Made by a program: the position numbers and the translations under genes. DNA of 64,000 nucleotides from Lomentospora prolificans (taxonomy: Eukaryota > Ascomycota > Sordariomycetes > Microascales > Microascaceae), in contig JARFXM010000004.1 of NCBI GenBank assembly GCA_029532625.1, positions 682,001 to 746,000 of the forward strand, written 5' to 3'. The notes below the pieces were generated by a model, which searched no databases, was not told the DNA's origin, and saw only the letters and a program-made list of their open reading frames with translations. Numbering within the stretch: position 1 is the stretch's first letter; each line of letters starts with the position of its first letter. Of the stretch, positions 43,081 to 53,905 are shown piece after piece.

Positions 43081-44898
43081 TGTTGCGAGATGTGATTATG
43101 GGGGGGGTGAGGTGGGCTTCTAGGGATCTCTGTATAATAGCCCGATAAGACAGCTTGAGTCGCGTCAACGATGATGCGACCAGGGGGGGGCGCTTTAACT
43201 AGAAGAAATGCACGGCGGTGAGCTTTATGGAGCTAGGCTTTGATATGGAAACCTTGCACGAAGCTTTAATAAAAGAGGGCGGATGCGAAATAATAAATCT
43301 GGGGGATGTTCCCGGTGAGTTTATGCCGCGATTGTGCGATGGAGAGGGAAGAATTGAAGCTTCGGGATGTTTTTGCTAGGGCCAGAGTGTGGTCAGTCCC
43401 GAAGATGCAAGTGGCGGGTATTGAGGTGGTCTGTTGTCTTGTCCTGGTTCTGGTTCTGAGGGGCGGCAGGGAGCAGTAAATGTAATAAGTGGGTGGCTGG
43501 GCGGTTCTGTTCTGGGTCCACCAGGAAGCTTGAGCACTTTGAGGACAGCCAAAGGCTGAGAGAGAGGGAAAGCAGGTGGACTTGGGGTTTGGGGTTTTGG
43601 GGGGAGGGGCCCACAAGCTTGCTGGGGGATGATGGGCCGCCAGGCTGTGACAGCATGACTGGGACAAGACGGGAAAGGCGGCGGGCACAGCATGTACATG
43701 TACCTCGCACCTCAGCGCGATGCGACCAACATCCCAAGAGGTAAAGGCTGGCAACAGCTGAGCGGTGGCAGTGGAATCCGGGGGAGCTTGTCTGACGGCT
43801 CTTTGTACATGTACAAGACATTCACGAGAACGGGCGTGCAGCTGCGCAGTGAGAGAGAGTACCTGTACCTTGGTGGACCATTCCTGCACAAGCCCACATG
43901 TACCGCTGGGGCATAAGCGATTTTTACCGCAATTGTGCAGGTGCTAAGAGTGCTGCCATGTACAGTACCTTGGAACCTTGGACAGGTTTGTTTTGTTTTG
44001 TTTTGATTTCCCTGTCCGGACAACAACCGGAGGCTCATGTCAAGGATGAAAAGCTCTAGAAAACATCGCGAAGGGAGCTCGAGAATTGATCCCTCTTCGA
44101 GTCCAACCACTCTTCCCTCTGAGTTCCCCCCTCGAGAATCCTCGATTCTCATCACCTGGTTGAAGCTCTGGCGCAGCGTCACCAGATTGTGACGCGACTT
44201 CGGTCTATGACATAATCCCCCCCGCCCACCGGGGCCCTTTTTTCTCCACACCAGGTCCGGTCCACCACCCTCTGCTGGCTCCAAGCTCTCCTGCCCTTTC
44301 CAAATCTCCCCATCACTACTTGATCCATCACCAGCAGGGACCCCCCCCCCCCCCCAGGATTGTTTACATTCATCAAATCTCCTGCGCGAAATTGAAGCAC
44401 TCGCCGTTCTCGGCTATCCTAATCTCTCAGCCTCCACCCTCGCCAGCCAATCATTCGAGTGCGCAGAGTAGCGCCTGTTCCTGTTCCTGTTCCTTCTCGC
44501 GCGTGTCCTCATGTACGGGTAATAATATAATTACTCGACGCGTGGATGGTGAACAGACACCTTTCCTCTCCCATGCCCGATTATCCTTTTGTCAAGCATC
44601 CCATCCCATGCCCCGGATATCAGCCACGGCAGATGAATCGCGAGAGATGCCGGGCCACCCACCTTTGGAAGTGAAAGTCTACTCATGAATCTAGTTTTTG
44701 TGAAGAAGTAGTCGCCGTATTAGACCTAACGGACATGCATCCGTGATGGCGTGGTTGTTTCCGTGTCCAATCCAGGGGATCCTAGTGCATACAAAAGAAA
44801 CGGCAGGAGCTCTTGTTACGCTCTCTGTCCTCTATTATATGTATTATAATAAATACTAAATAGTACTCTAATCGTACAACACCCACGTCCACTCAACG
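43081..44898. other. Intergenic with a GTAC-rich cluster and poly-C run
   Basis: Upstream of the SAP/HeH-like gene and downstream of the P450. Nine GTAC tetramers lie between 43693 and 43970 (separate entry). A run of 15 C occurs at 44341-44355. Overlapping frames of up to 207 codons on the minus strand have no domain. Confidence 0.5.
43691..43972. repeat. Cluster of GTAC / GTACATGTAC palindromes
   Basis: GTACATGTAC occurs at 43694 and 43805, GTACCTGTAC at 43859, ATGTACC at 43898 and ATGTACAGTACC at 43959. That is nine GTAC in about 280 bases, where about one is expected. Confidence 0.7.
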
Positions 44899-47192
44899 TC
44901 ACTCCATCCAACTCACAAACCTCTCCTCACCCCTCCTCACCAACCGGACAGGTACATCCTCCCCACCGTGCATCTTCAACGTCAACACGCTCGTCGCCTC
45001 CCCCATCCTCCGCCTACACCGTTCCTGCGCCATCCCGTACACCCTCTCCTTCTCCGCCCTACCCATATCCTCCACGCTCCCGCCCCGGGCGACAAAATCC
45101 ACGACATCAAGCTCGAGGCTATACCGCTGAAAAAGCACGGCCAACGCCGCCACAATCTCCACCTGCGCGATCCTCCGCCCCAGGCACGACCGCGCCCCGT
45201 CGCTAAAAGGTATGTACGCGCCCCTCTCGGGCCGGAACAGCTGCGCGCTCGTGTCGGGGCCCGTATACCCGCCGAAATCCTCATCGGTCGCCGCACCGTC
45301 ATCGTCGGCCTCTCTTGTCGAGCTCGCAGCAGCACCGGACCCGGAAGATGATTCTCCGTCTTCGGGGCCGGCCCGTTTTCGGAACCATCGCTCGGGCACG
45401 TAGTCGTCTAGGTCGGTCGCGCTGCCGGAAATCTTGCTCCGTTTCGTAGGCCAGTAGCGCGGGTTTCTGTGCGCCGACACGGCGACGAGGCTGATGGCCG
45501 TGTCCTTGGGTAGGACCACGTTTTTCCCGTCCAGCGTGACGACCTGATCGCATCCGACCACCTTTTTCGGGACCTCGACTACGGAGGGCATCTTCCGTAG
45601 CGTCTCGTTCATGCAAGCGCCCACCATATTCGCAAGCAAAGGCCCCACGCTCCCCTCGTAGCTCCACGTCCTCGGATCACGATCCCCCAGTAAGGCGTCC
45701 ACGTCGCGCTGCAGCGCCCGCTGCGCCGAAGGATTCGCCGCGAGCTCGAGAAGCGTAAAGTGGAGGGCGTTGGCGGTGGTTTCGTGGCCGGCCACGAGCA
45801 TGATGAAGGCGTTGCCGATGATGTCGGACTTGGTCAACTTGCCCGTCTCGACGGTGCTCCGGCCGCCTGTTCTGTTTGCGAAGCCGTTTGTGGCGCCGTT
45901 GAGTTTGCCGTTTGCGGAGGTGGCGTCGCCGTAAGTGGAGCAGACGAGCTGGCCCATGATGTCCATGCCCGGCTCTTTTTCGACGTCGCCTTTGCGCATC
46001 TGCTCGAGTTTCTCTTCGAGGAGCTCGTCCATGTATTTTATGTAGTTTGTGTATGCCTCTGCCGCGTCTCTCGTCTTCTTGAAAGGGAGAAATCCTACAC
46101 CCGTTAGTGACCAGCGCGCTCTTATAGATCCCCCATCCCGCGGGAGAATGAAATCTTCCACTTACTCAACAGCCACTCGGGCAAAACCAACAACCACAGG
46201 ATCCTTTCCAAAACCGTCGCAATGGTGTCAATAAAACTCATAGTATGGCCGCCCACCGGCACCAAGCTCGTATACTTCTCCAGTCTCCCCTCACTCCCCT
46301 CCGGCAACCTCTGCCCGGGCCACAATAACCTCAGCCCAAAGCCCACATAGCCAATGATATTCAGCGCCAACCGCATGGTATCATGATCAATCGTCCCCAC
46401 GGGGGCCCCTCCCTCCTGGTCGGCCATCCACTTCTCCAGCATGCCCTCGGTCTGCTCGATGGCGACGGCGAAGACGAGGGCGGCGTTCCGCTCGTTGAAG
46501 CTCGCGGCGGTGGCTCGGCGGTGCACGCGCCACAGCGCACCCTCGGTGGTCAGGGTGTTGTCGCCAAACTGCTTGAGGATCTCGTAGGTCTCGACGAGCT
46601 TGGGGAAGTGCTCGCGGCGCTGGGTGACCTGGCGGATGATTTCGGCGTTGTCGGTGAGGAGGATGGCACTGTGTGGGGAGACGACGAGGAAGGCTGGGCC
46701 GTGGCGGGAGAAGATCTGGTGATTGTAGATGTAGGACCAGTCCGGGAGGAGGAAGCTGGTGCGTGTCAGTGTTAGTTCGGCAGAGGCAAGATCGTTGATA
46801 GACATGTAGAAAAGAGAAAAAGAGAAAGAAGTAGAGAAAAAGAAAAAGAACAAGAAAAAAAGGGTGGGGAGACGGGTCTCACGTTATCCAGTTCTCCCAC
46901 AAGGATTTGGGGAGGCATGTGCGGACAATGGGCATCCAGATCTTTTGGGTGAGTTGTGCGGGCAGCCAAAACGGCGAAACAGCTGGTCTAGTCAGTTTTC
47001 TTGTTTTGAACCTTTTTTTTGAAAATTCCCCGTAAATGGGCAAGAATTCAACATACGGGAGATGATGTAGGGCAGCCCGCTCTTCTTGGCCGCCTTGATA
47101 TTCCTCGTCAAGCCCAGCAGTGCCGAGCACGTCGCGTACGCAACGGCGACTCCTCCCACCGTCGCGACGGTTGGCCATATCGCGATAGCCAT
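44899..47192 (-). CDS. Cytochrome P450 monooxygenase (membrane-anchored)
   Basis: Four exons, complement(44899..46094, 46166..46755, 46883..46982, 47057..47192), giving 673 residues. The amino end (VATVGGVAVAYATCSALLGL) is a membrane anchor. Hallmarks: AGHETTA near residue 376 (I helix, O2 activation), ETLR near 437 (ExxR), PERWF near 508, and FSDGARSCLG near 570 with the heme-ligand Cys. The protein is longer than the usual 500-550 residues, mainly because a Ser/Gly/Asp-rich insert (SSSGSGAAAS, DDDGAATDED) lies between PERWF and the heme loop, and a second polar insert precedes the I helix. Both lie in continuous ORF, not at splice sites. Substrate and CYP family cannot be read; no pathway partners are nearby. 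Confidence 0.92.
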
Positions 47193-50159
47193 GCTGGGCT
47201 TCTCCTTCGGATTCCTACTTCAAATGTCGTCGTTCCCCCGTCGAATGCCAGCTGGCGATCGGCGGTTCTAGCAGTTCTAGCGTTTGGGCTAGTGGAGAAA
47301 CGACGAGCGAGATGGCCACAGGCTTTCTCCCTACACTCTAAAAAGGATGGAAGTAAGGTTCAGTTGCCGGCTTACAAGACGAAACTCGGGCTGGCTGACT
47401 GCCCTTAAATCATTGAATGGAAGACTGACAACTGCTGGCCAGGCTGGCCATGGCGAGACAAGGAAGAAATGGAAGAGAAGCCAAACCCACCAAAATTCTA
47501 CAACCCACTCTACTTTTCAATCATTTTTGGCTTCCATCCCCCTCTCCCCTCTTCTTCCCCCTTCAAATTCAAGTTGGGGGCGGGGAGCAACAGAGACAGA
47601 GAAAAAAAAAAAAGCTTGGAACAAAATAGGCAGTTGGGGGGAAGCTAAACTCAAGACGGTGTATATTAGTTTAAGGCCCGCCCACACAATCCGGGATGAG
47701 GCCTGGCATCAACCACACCAAGCTAAACGTACCTGTTATCTATTATTACTATTTGCACTAAATGATCCGAGCCCTTTTTTGACAGCTCTCTCCCCCTTGT
47801 CGATTGGGTCCTTCTCTCTCCCCCGCCTTTGCCTTCTTAGCGTCGGTCGACTTCATTTTGTTTTCTTTTTTGCTTTCAATTCCTCCGGCTCCCGGGGATC
47901 CCCTATGCTTCTGGAAGCGCTGGAACGACCCGACCCCGAAAGTCCGAATAAATACGGTACGGATAGACAGGGGGATCGTGGCCAATCCCTGCCTCACTGG
48001 CTGGCTATCCCACCCCTTTGTATCTGGTGCGTGCAATTATGATGTCAGATATCCTGCCGAGCGCTTGGGAGGACCTCAAAGACCAAACAGAACTACGAAG
48101 TAGCAAGGCCCTTGGATCCTCTAGGTGCGATATGGAGAATAATCCAATTTCAAAGTGCAGCTGAGATTCCTTTTCCCGCGTCCCTTCCTGTCGTCTCGGT
48201 CCTCTCCGTGAAGATGGCGGGCGATCAATGAGTGCTACGGTCGTCTGTGGTGCAGGAACACGGAGCGAGACATTGAATTGGGACCGAAAAAGCAACGGGG
48301 GCTGCACCCAAGGCCCCAACCAAACCAAGCCACGCCCGTCCGTCCCATCAATGATGATGGCCCCGGGGAAACGTTTGCGCCGGGCCAAGCCCAACCCAGC
48401 GCGAATGAGATCATGCATGTCCGTCAGCTTCTTTTTCGGTCGGCCCCTGCCTTCTTGCAGGGATTCTCACCCATCCTTCCCTGTCGTGCACCACCTTTTT
48501 CCATGGTACCAAGAGCCAGCCAGCCCGCCAAATCTCAGCCGCCCCCAAAAGTCCAGATCCAAGCATCGAAGTTACTCGCAAATTATATTAGCTGGCTAGT
48601 ATTATTATATCGAGCAGCTGGCACTATATTATAATACTGTACATCAAAGTTCGTAATGTTGGTCTTGCTCTCCCAACTCGTTCATCATCGCGGGCGCGCA
48701 GTTTCTTCAAGCTATTCGCGCAAAGATACCGTCGCAGCAAGAAGCTTTCTTTCCCGAGGCAATCAGCGGGCAGCAGACGTACGAGTCTGGCTCGCTTCAT
48801 GTTCCGGCAATGATTCCTTTTACCCATTTTAGGTCCCGCGGTATTACGGTATTTATCAATAATAGCTACAAGTCACAATGACTGCTGAATCCATGGCACC
48901 AGCTGGCTTCTGGAACCACACCGACCCCGGCAACCTGCTTTCGATGCCAATAATATTGAATGAGTGAATCGGAGCCATGTGTCAAACACGACAGTCTCCC
49001 CCGCGGGCCGTTTGGCTCTCCCGCACATGCTCCCACATGTTCTCTCCCTAATCCTGTTGAATACAGAGGTATATTCTTGAAATGTAATGTCAATCGATGA
49101 GTGAAATCACCAGCCAGAAAGGGTAGAAACGAGAAACACGGAGTTGAGTGTTGCCACACCAATGCCGACTTCGGGCTTCCCACTGGTCTGCAAGCGAAGA
49201 AGCAACGTACTCTCCAGTCGAGGCCCAATACAGATCTACTCTAATTTATCCTTTGAGACAAGTTGCCTTATCGAGCTGTCAGACGGACCAAAGATTAGAG
49301 CGGAACAGTAGGCCTGGAGTAGAGTACTGCCAATGACGAGTCCGCTCCAGAGGATAAACCGCCGCGCGTCCTAGACAAGGCCGAGCAGTTCAGGATCCGA
49401 CGGCAAATCCTAAGCTTCTTACCAAGCTATCCTTCACTCAGCACCACAGTTGGTAACTCACGTTAACAAAACTCTCTTGCCTCGTGACCGCCCCTATGGC
49501 CCCCCCCCATATGTTGAATGAGTGCCAGCGCCTCGAGTCAGTAGAGGAAGCGAGTCTCAAAGAACTCGCGTAACTTCTCATCCTCCCATAGGTTTCCATC
49601 GCCTTGACAATCACAAAAATGGTCAATCCAATGGACTCATGCGTATGTCGCGGCCCTGAGCGGATCCGGTGACGGCGGCTTAAGGTTGGCACTTGGTATT
49701 CCAGTGGCACAGACGATGGTATATCATCGGGTTAATGATAGTAACCGGATCCATCACCAAATTAGTCCCCAATTTAGTTGATGGCTAGGAGGCTCTTCTG
49801 TTCGGGTATTGTATTTCGCTTCGCCAAAACAGCGGCCTCCGCGATCAATTCGAAAACCGAGAGCTAGAGGCATGCCGGGTAGTCCGCCCCGCCCGTCCGA
49901 CCCCGCTCGGAAGAATGGGGAGTGTCGGCTGTCTTTAACATGAAAGGATAGCTTGCGAGACCATTGAAAGGACTTGTGTTGGTCTGTCTCTGGCCCTTAC
50001 TCGTGGCCTTAGGCAGTGAGAATACCGGCTTCGGCCAAACACCGACCGATCTTACATTACCCCTTGGTGCGAGGTCGGAGCTACGAGGTCTGCAATCATC
50101 AATGCAGCCCGCCGGCGTCAAGAAGTCGGTGCTGTCGAAAATGCCATGAAAAGACCAAA
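47193..50159. other. Divergent intergenic region, 3 kb
   Basis: Lies between the P450 (minus) and epimerase (plus) starts. An open frame of 231 codons at 47347-48042 (plus) has no domain and several low-complexity parts. Elsewhere frames are short and overlapping on both strands. Nothing else was recognised. Confidence 0.5.
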
Positions 50160-51377
50160 ATGAAGGTACTACTAACCGGAGCAACAGGCTACATGTAAGC
50201 CTTTCTGGTGCCATAAAAAAATACCAATGATCCCTCAGCTAATGCAAATTTAGAGGTGGCTCTGTCCTCACGGCTCTTCTTGAGTCGTCCCATCCGCGCA
50301 TAAAAGGAGCGATAATAACCGTACCCGTCCGGCGGCAGCAAGAAGCTGACGCTCTTGCCGCGCGTGGCGTTGTCCCTGTCTTGTTCCACGGCCTAGACGA
50401 CACAGATGCCTTGAGGGGCTTAGCTGCCGGTCATGACTTTGTCATACACACGGCCTCCGGTTTCCATACGGGCTCGGCGGTGGCCTTGATTACTGGCCTT
50501 GGAGAGCGGAAGAAGAAGAATGTTGAGGGAGAGGTTCACTTTGTTCAGGTAGAACTTGGCCGACCCGTGGCACAGGAAATAAGCGGCTAACTACTCCAAA
50601 GACCTCAGGTACTTGGAATCTCGCCGAGGCCTCGCGGTTAGATGGCGATACCTCAACGCACGACTTCACTGATGAAAGCGACATCTTCGCGCTAGAAAAG
50701 CAGCTAGACGCCGAGAGCGAATTTTCCCAGCGGACGACAGACCTCAGCGTCGTCACTACAGCGGAAGCCGAGGGCGTGAAATCCTATATCATCATGCCGC
50801 CCGACGTGTACGGATTCGGAACAGGCTTGTTTACCATACATTCACTACAGATTCCCGAGTTAGTTAGCGATGCAATCAAACATGGCCAAGCCGCTTACGT
50901 TGGTGTTGGGGACGGATCCGGGGATGTTGGTCACGTACATGTCAGAGACTTGGCTGCGTTGTACGAGATTCTTCTCGGAAAAATCCTTGATGGTGTGAAG
51001 TGCGCCTCAGGAAAAGACGGCATCTACTTTTGTAATGCAGGAAGACATACTTGGAGGGACGTTGCGACTTCAATAGGCACGATTGGTAGGCGGATGGGAG
51101 TTTTGAACTCCGAAGTACCGGCGTCTATCGGCATCGAGGAAGCGGCTCAAAGATGGACTGGTGGCGATGAGAGGTATCTGCGGATGGGATATTGCTCGCA
51201 GTACGTTGACTGACCGGCATTCAACAACTCACTGGACTAACTTAATCTCTAATCTCTAGATTCTACACCAAGGCGGCGATGGCAGCTTCATTGGGGTGGC
51301 GGCCTGCGAAAACGCACGAGCATTGGCAAAGATGGATTGAAGAATCTTTCGACTTGGCGTTAAGGAAGCCTTCCTAG
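50160..51377 (+). CDS. NAD(P)-dependent epimerase/dehydratase family protein (extended SDR)
   Basis: Four exons, 50160..50194, 50254..50548, 50602..51200 and 51260..51377, giving 348 residues. The start MKVLLTGATGYMGG, formed across intron 1, is the Rossmann dinucleotide-binding TGxxGxxG motif. DFVIHTASGF matches the second nucleotide-binding strand, SGTWNLAEA the post-motif helix, and MPPDVYGFGTG the segment after the catalytic region. The usual YxxxK catalytic pair is not obvious; the corresponding stretch reads VVTTAEAEGVKSYI, so activity as an oxidoreductase is uncertain. Intron 2 uses an AAG acceptor with a GCTAAC branch site; a CAG acceptor six bases downstream would break the frame. 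No signal or membrane segment, so probably cytosolic. Confidence 0.82.
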
Positions 51378-51838
51378 ATGTTACCATGACCGGGTCAATG
51401 ATGTATAAATCACTCTCGACGAAGTAAAGATTCAATGCAGCGTGGCTTGAATTTTTCCCTTTTCTTTTCGAAAACAGTTGAATTCGGAAGTTGAGGTTAT
51501 CTGACGGGGTTGCTGTTTCGGACAGACCTTCCGCCACTCGCCGCCGTTCCATATATGTCCATGTCCCCGTTTTGAAGCAATCCTCGCGCCAGGCACCAGC
51601 GCTCAATCGCTCTTTCCCAAAGATAATTAGAACCACCATCCCACTTTGATGCCGAGCTCGAATCCACATAATTCCTTGCATTTTGCGTACAAAGAGGAGA
51701 AAAGGCTAAACGACGCCTTTCTGGGTTAATATTATTTCTGTCCCTCGTCAAAGCGAGAGCATAAAAAAGTCTTGGGACTTACCAACGGCCCAAGCCCCCC
51801 CGCTCGCTTTCCTCCCAAAATGACAATCAACCACCACA
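51378..51838. other. Short intergenic region upstream of the F-box gene
   Basis: 460 bases between two plus-strand genes. It holds the epimerase 3' flank and the F-box promoter. The last 60 bases before the F-box ATG are C/A-rich. No other feature. Confidence 0.5.
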
Positions 51839-53194
51839 ATGTGCGGAGGTGAACTCGTCGACGACTTCGACGAATACACGTTCCGCGCTCCCCGCCCAGG
51901 CTACTTTCTCGGCGACTCCCGCATCCCCTCCAACGGCGTCTCCCTCCCCAACCCCATCGCCACCTTCACGGCGGACGATGCATTCCCTCCCCTCCCGCCT
52001 CCTCACCACCTCGGTCCCCTCGCTCGCCTCCCCCTCGAGATCCTCCACCCCATCCTGTCCACCCTGGACGTCCGCTCCGTCCTCTCCCTCCGCAGCATCA
52101 GCCCCCGCGCAAAACCCCTCGTAGACTCCCACCCCGCCTTCGCCCTCGTGTCTTCCTTCCCCGGTCTCCTCGGCGCTGCCTTCCACACCCACCTCTCCTC
52201 TCCGCTAGCCGACGTCGCCACCAGCGTCAAGGACCCGGCATGCGCCCACTGCCCCCACTTCGGCGACGTCTTCTTCCTCCTATCCCTCCAGCGCATGTGC
52301 TACCCCTGCTGGCGCAGCATCAACGACCACGAGTCCCAGCGCATGTGGCTCGAGGACCACTCGGGCGGCCGCCCCTCCCCCATGCGCGTCCCGCCGGGCT
52401 TCTACGGCGAGATCGGCTCCCTGCGCATCGACCACCCCACCCCCGTCTACAACAACGTCGAACTCGGCCTCACGGCCCGCGCCCGCACCATCAACGACCC
52501 GCAAAACCACTACGACAACCCCGGCTGTCCCAAGCACTCCCCCGTCGGCCTCGCCTACGCCTCCACCATCCGCGCCCCTTACTGGGACGACGCCGCGCGC
52601 CGCTACGAGGAAGGTTTCCTCTGCCGCGCCTGCGCCTGGACGGGCCACGAGTTCGTGCGCCGCCGCCTGCCCCGGCTCGGCTACCACCCCGCCGGCATCG
52701 ATCCCACCTGGGGCCTCCCCTGGCGCCGGTACACCCGCGCCGGCATGCGGGACCACCTGCGCGAATACGGCGCCATCCGCAAGGTCTTGGACATTGAAGC
52801 CGTAAAGGAGAGGTTCCCGCTCGACGCTTCCCACAACGACATCTTTGACGACGTGACCCTAGGCATCCCCGTCTACGTGCACGAAAAGGACCCCACGGAT
52901 ACCACGTGGAAGCCGGCGTACGAGCTGATGAGGATCCAGCCCGTCCTGGACGCCTGCCGTCAGAAGACCGTCGAGGTCGCGCCGGGCCAGGTCATTATTT
53001 CGAGGTGGTGCGGCGTGCCCGCGGCGGACTACGCTGACCTGCTGTGTGGTTGCGCGGGGACCCCGTGCGGCGTGTGGAGGGAGCTCTGTCCCTGCTGGGT
53101 GTATGGCGTGCAGCAGGCGTGTTTCCATGATGCCTGCGAAACTCATCATCCGGAGCGAATAGGAGCCCGGCGCCGCAAGTCAGTAGCGGTGTAA
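51839..53194 (+). CDS. F-box domain protein with Cys clusters
   Basis: One exon, 451 residues, very GC-rich at third positions. An F-box-like segment lies at about residues 60-100 (GPLARLPLEILHPILSTL, then VRSVLSLRSISP). This is the portion that would bind SKP1 and place a target on an SCF ubiquitin ligase. After it come Cys-rich stretches that may bind zinc: CAHCPHF and CYPCW near 138-160, CRACAW near 263, and a dense carboxy-terminal block (CGCAGTPCG, CPCWVYG, CFHDACETHH). No leucine-rich or WD repeats are visible, so the target is unknown. The antisense strand is also open for long stretches only because of the GC bias. Confidence 0.8.
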   Translation: MCGGELVDDFDEYTFRAPRPGYFLGDSRIPSNGVSLPNPIATFTADDAFPPLPPPHHLGPLARLPLEILHPILSTLDVRSVLSLRSISPRAKPLVDSHPAFALVSSFPGLLGAAFHTHLSSPLADVATSVKDPACAHCPHFGDVFFLLSLQRMCYPCWRSINDHESQRMWLEDHSGGRPSPMRVPPGFYGEIGSLRIDHPTPVYNNVELGLTARARTINDPQNHYDNPGCPKHSPVGLAYASTIRAPYWDDAARRYEEGFLCRACAWTGHEFVRRRLPRLGYHPAGIDPTWGLPWRRYTRAGMRDHLREYGAIRKVLDIEAVKERFPLDASHNDIFDDVTLGIPVYVHEKDPTDTTWKPAYELMRIQPVLDACRQKTVEVAPGQVIISRWCGVPAADYADLLCGCAGTPCGVWRELCPCWVYGVQQACFHDACETHHPERIGARRRKSVAV

Positions 53195-53905
53195 TTGGGA
53201 AATCTGGTCTCCTGGTACAAAGTAGATGGTCGATTGTGACTAATGACGACTAATGCGTCCCAGATTGGAGCGAGAATAGTACCACCCTGAAATCACGCTA
53301 TCTATAGAGAATAGACGAACTAGTTTGAAATGTGTTGGCTGGAAAGAAGCGGACGGCTAACAGCACGAGACCGGCTCGCAGTTTGGAGATTGAGGCGCGC
53401 AAGAGCTCGGGGATAGAGGGCGCATTGCTTTCCATTCTCCATTCCCTATACAAGACGCTCGTATCTCGTAGCACGCGCAAAAAGAAAAAAAAAAAAGAAA
53501 AAGGAAAACCCTCAAGAAAACCTCTCATTCTTTTGTATATATTCAATTGATCCGTGTTCTAGGGAATTTGTATTCCCCAATATCTCGGCGCGCGCTGTCA
53601 GCGCCGCTCGTTGAACCCCCAGCCTGTATATTCAGCAGGGTGCATATACGTGGGTAAGTCATAAAGTCATACAGTCGTAACTTGTAGTTCGGCTAGATAC
53701 ATCCAATATATAAAAAAAAGAAAGAAACAAAGGACAAGAATACTCCAAAAACACCCAACGCTTTCACTCTTCAGGATTAGAGCGAGAAAAAGCAAGCCCC
53801 TCTCACATGCCCTCCTCTAAGTATTTCAAGAAATGCCAAATGCTCGTTAGTATATGCTCTCTCTCTCTCTCTCTTTCTTTCTCTCTTTCTCTCAAGACCC
53901 ATCCT
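53195..53905. other. Convergent 3' region with CT repeat
   Basis: Separates the 3' ends of the F-box gene and the receptor-transporter fusion. Contains A-rich sequence at 53484-53510 and a CT/CTTT-rich tract at 53857-53893. No gene. Confidence 0.6.

Noticed and set aside
43266..44284. Minus-strand frames of 207 and 190 codons
   Set aside because: No domain and inconsistent composition; they cross the GTAC palindrome cluster.
47347..48042. 231-codon plus-strand frame
   Set aside because: Low-complexity and compositionally unlike a protein; no domain, and upstream regions of two real genes overlap it.
44899..51377. Secondary-metabolite cluster around the P450 and epimerase
   Set aside because: No polyketide synthase, peptide synthetase, terpene cyclase or cluster regulator nearby; the two genes are 3 kb apart and divergent.
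52240..52834. Long frames in other phases of the F-box gene, on both strands
   Set aside because: Shadow frames caused by very high GC at third positions; only the 51839 frame has an F-box and Cys clusters.
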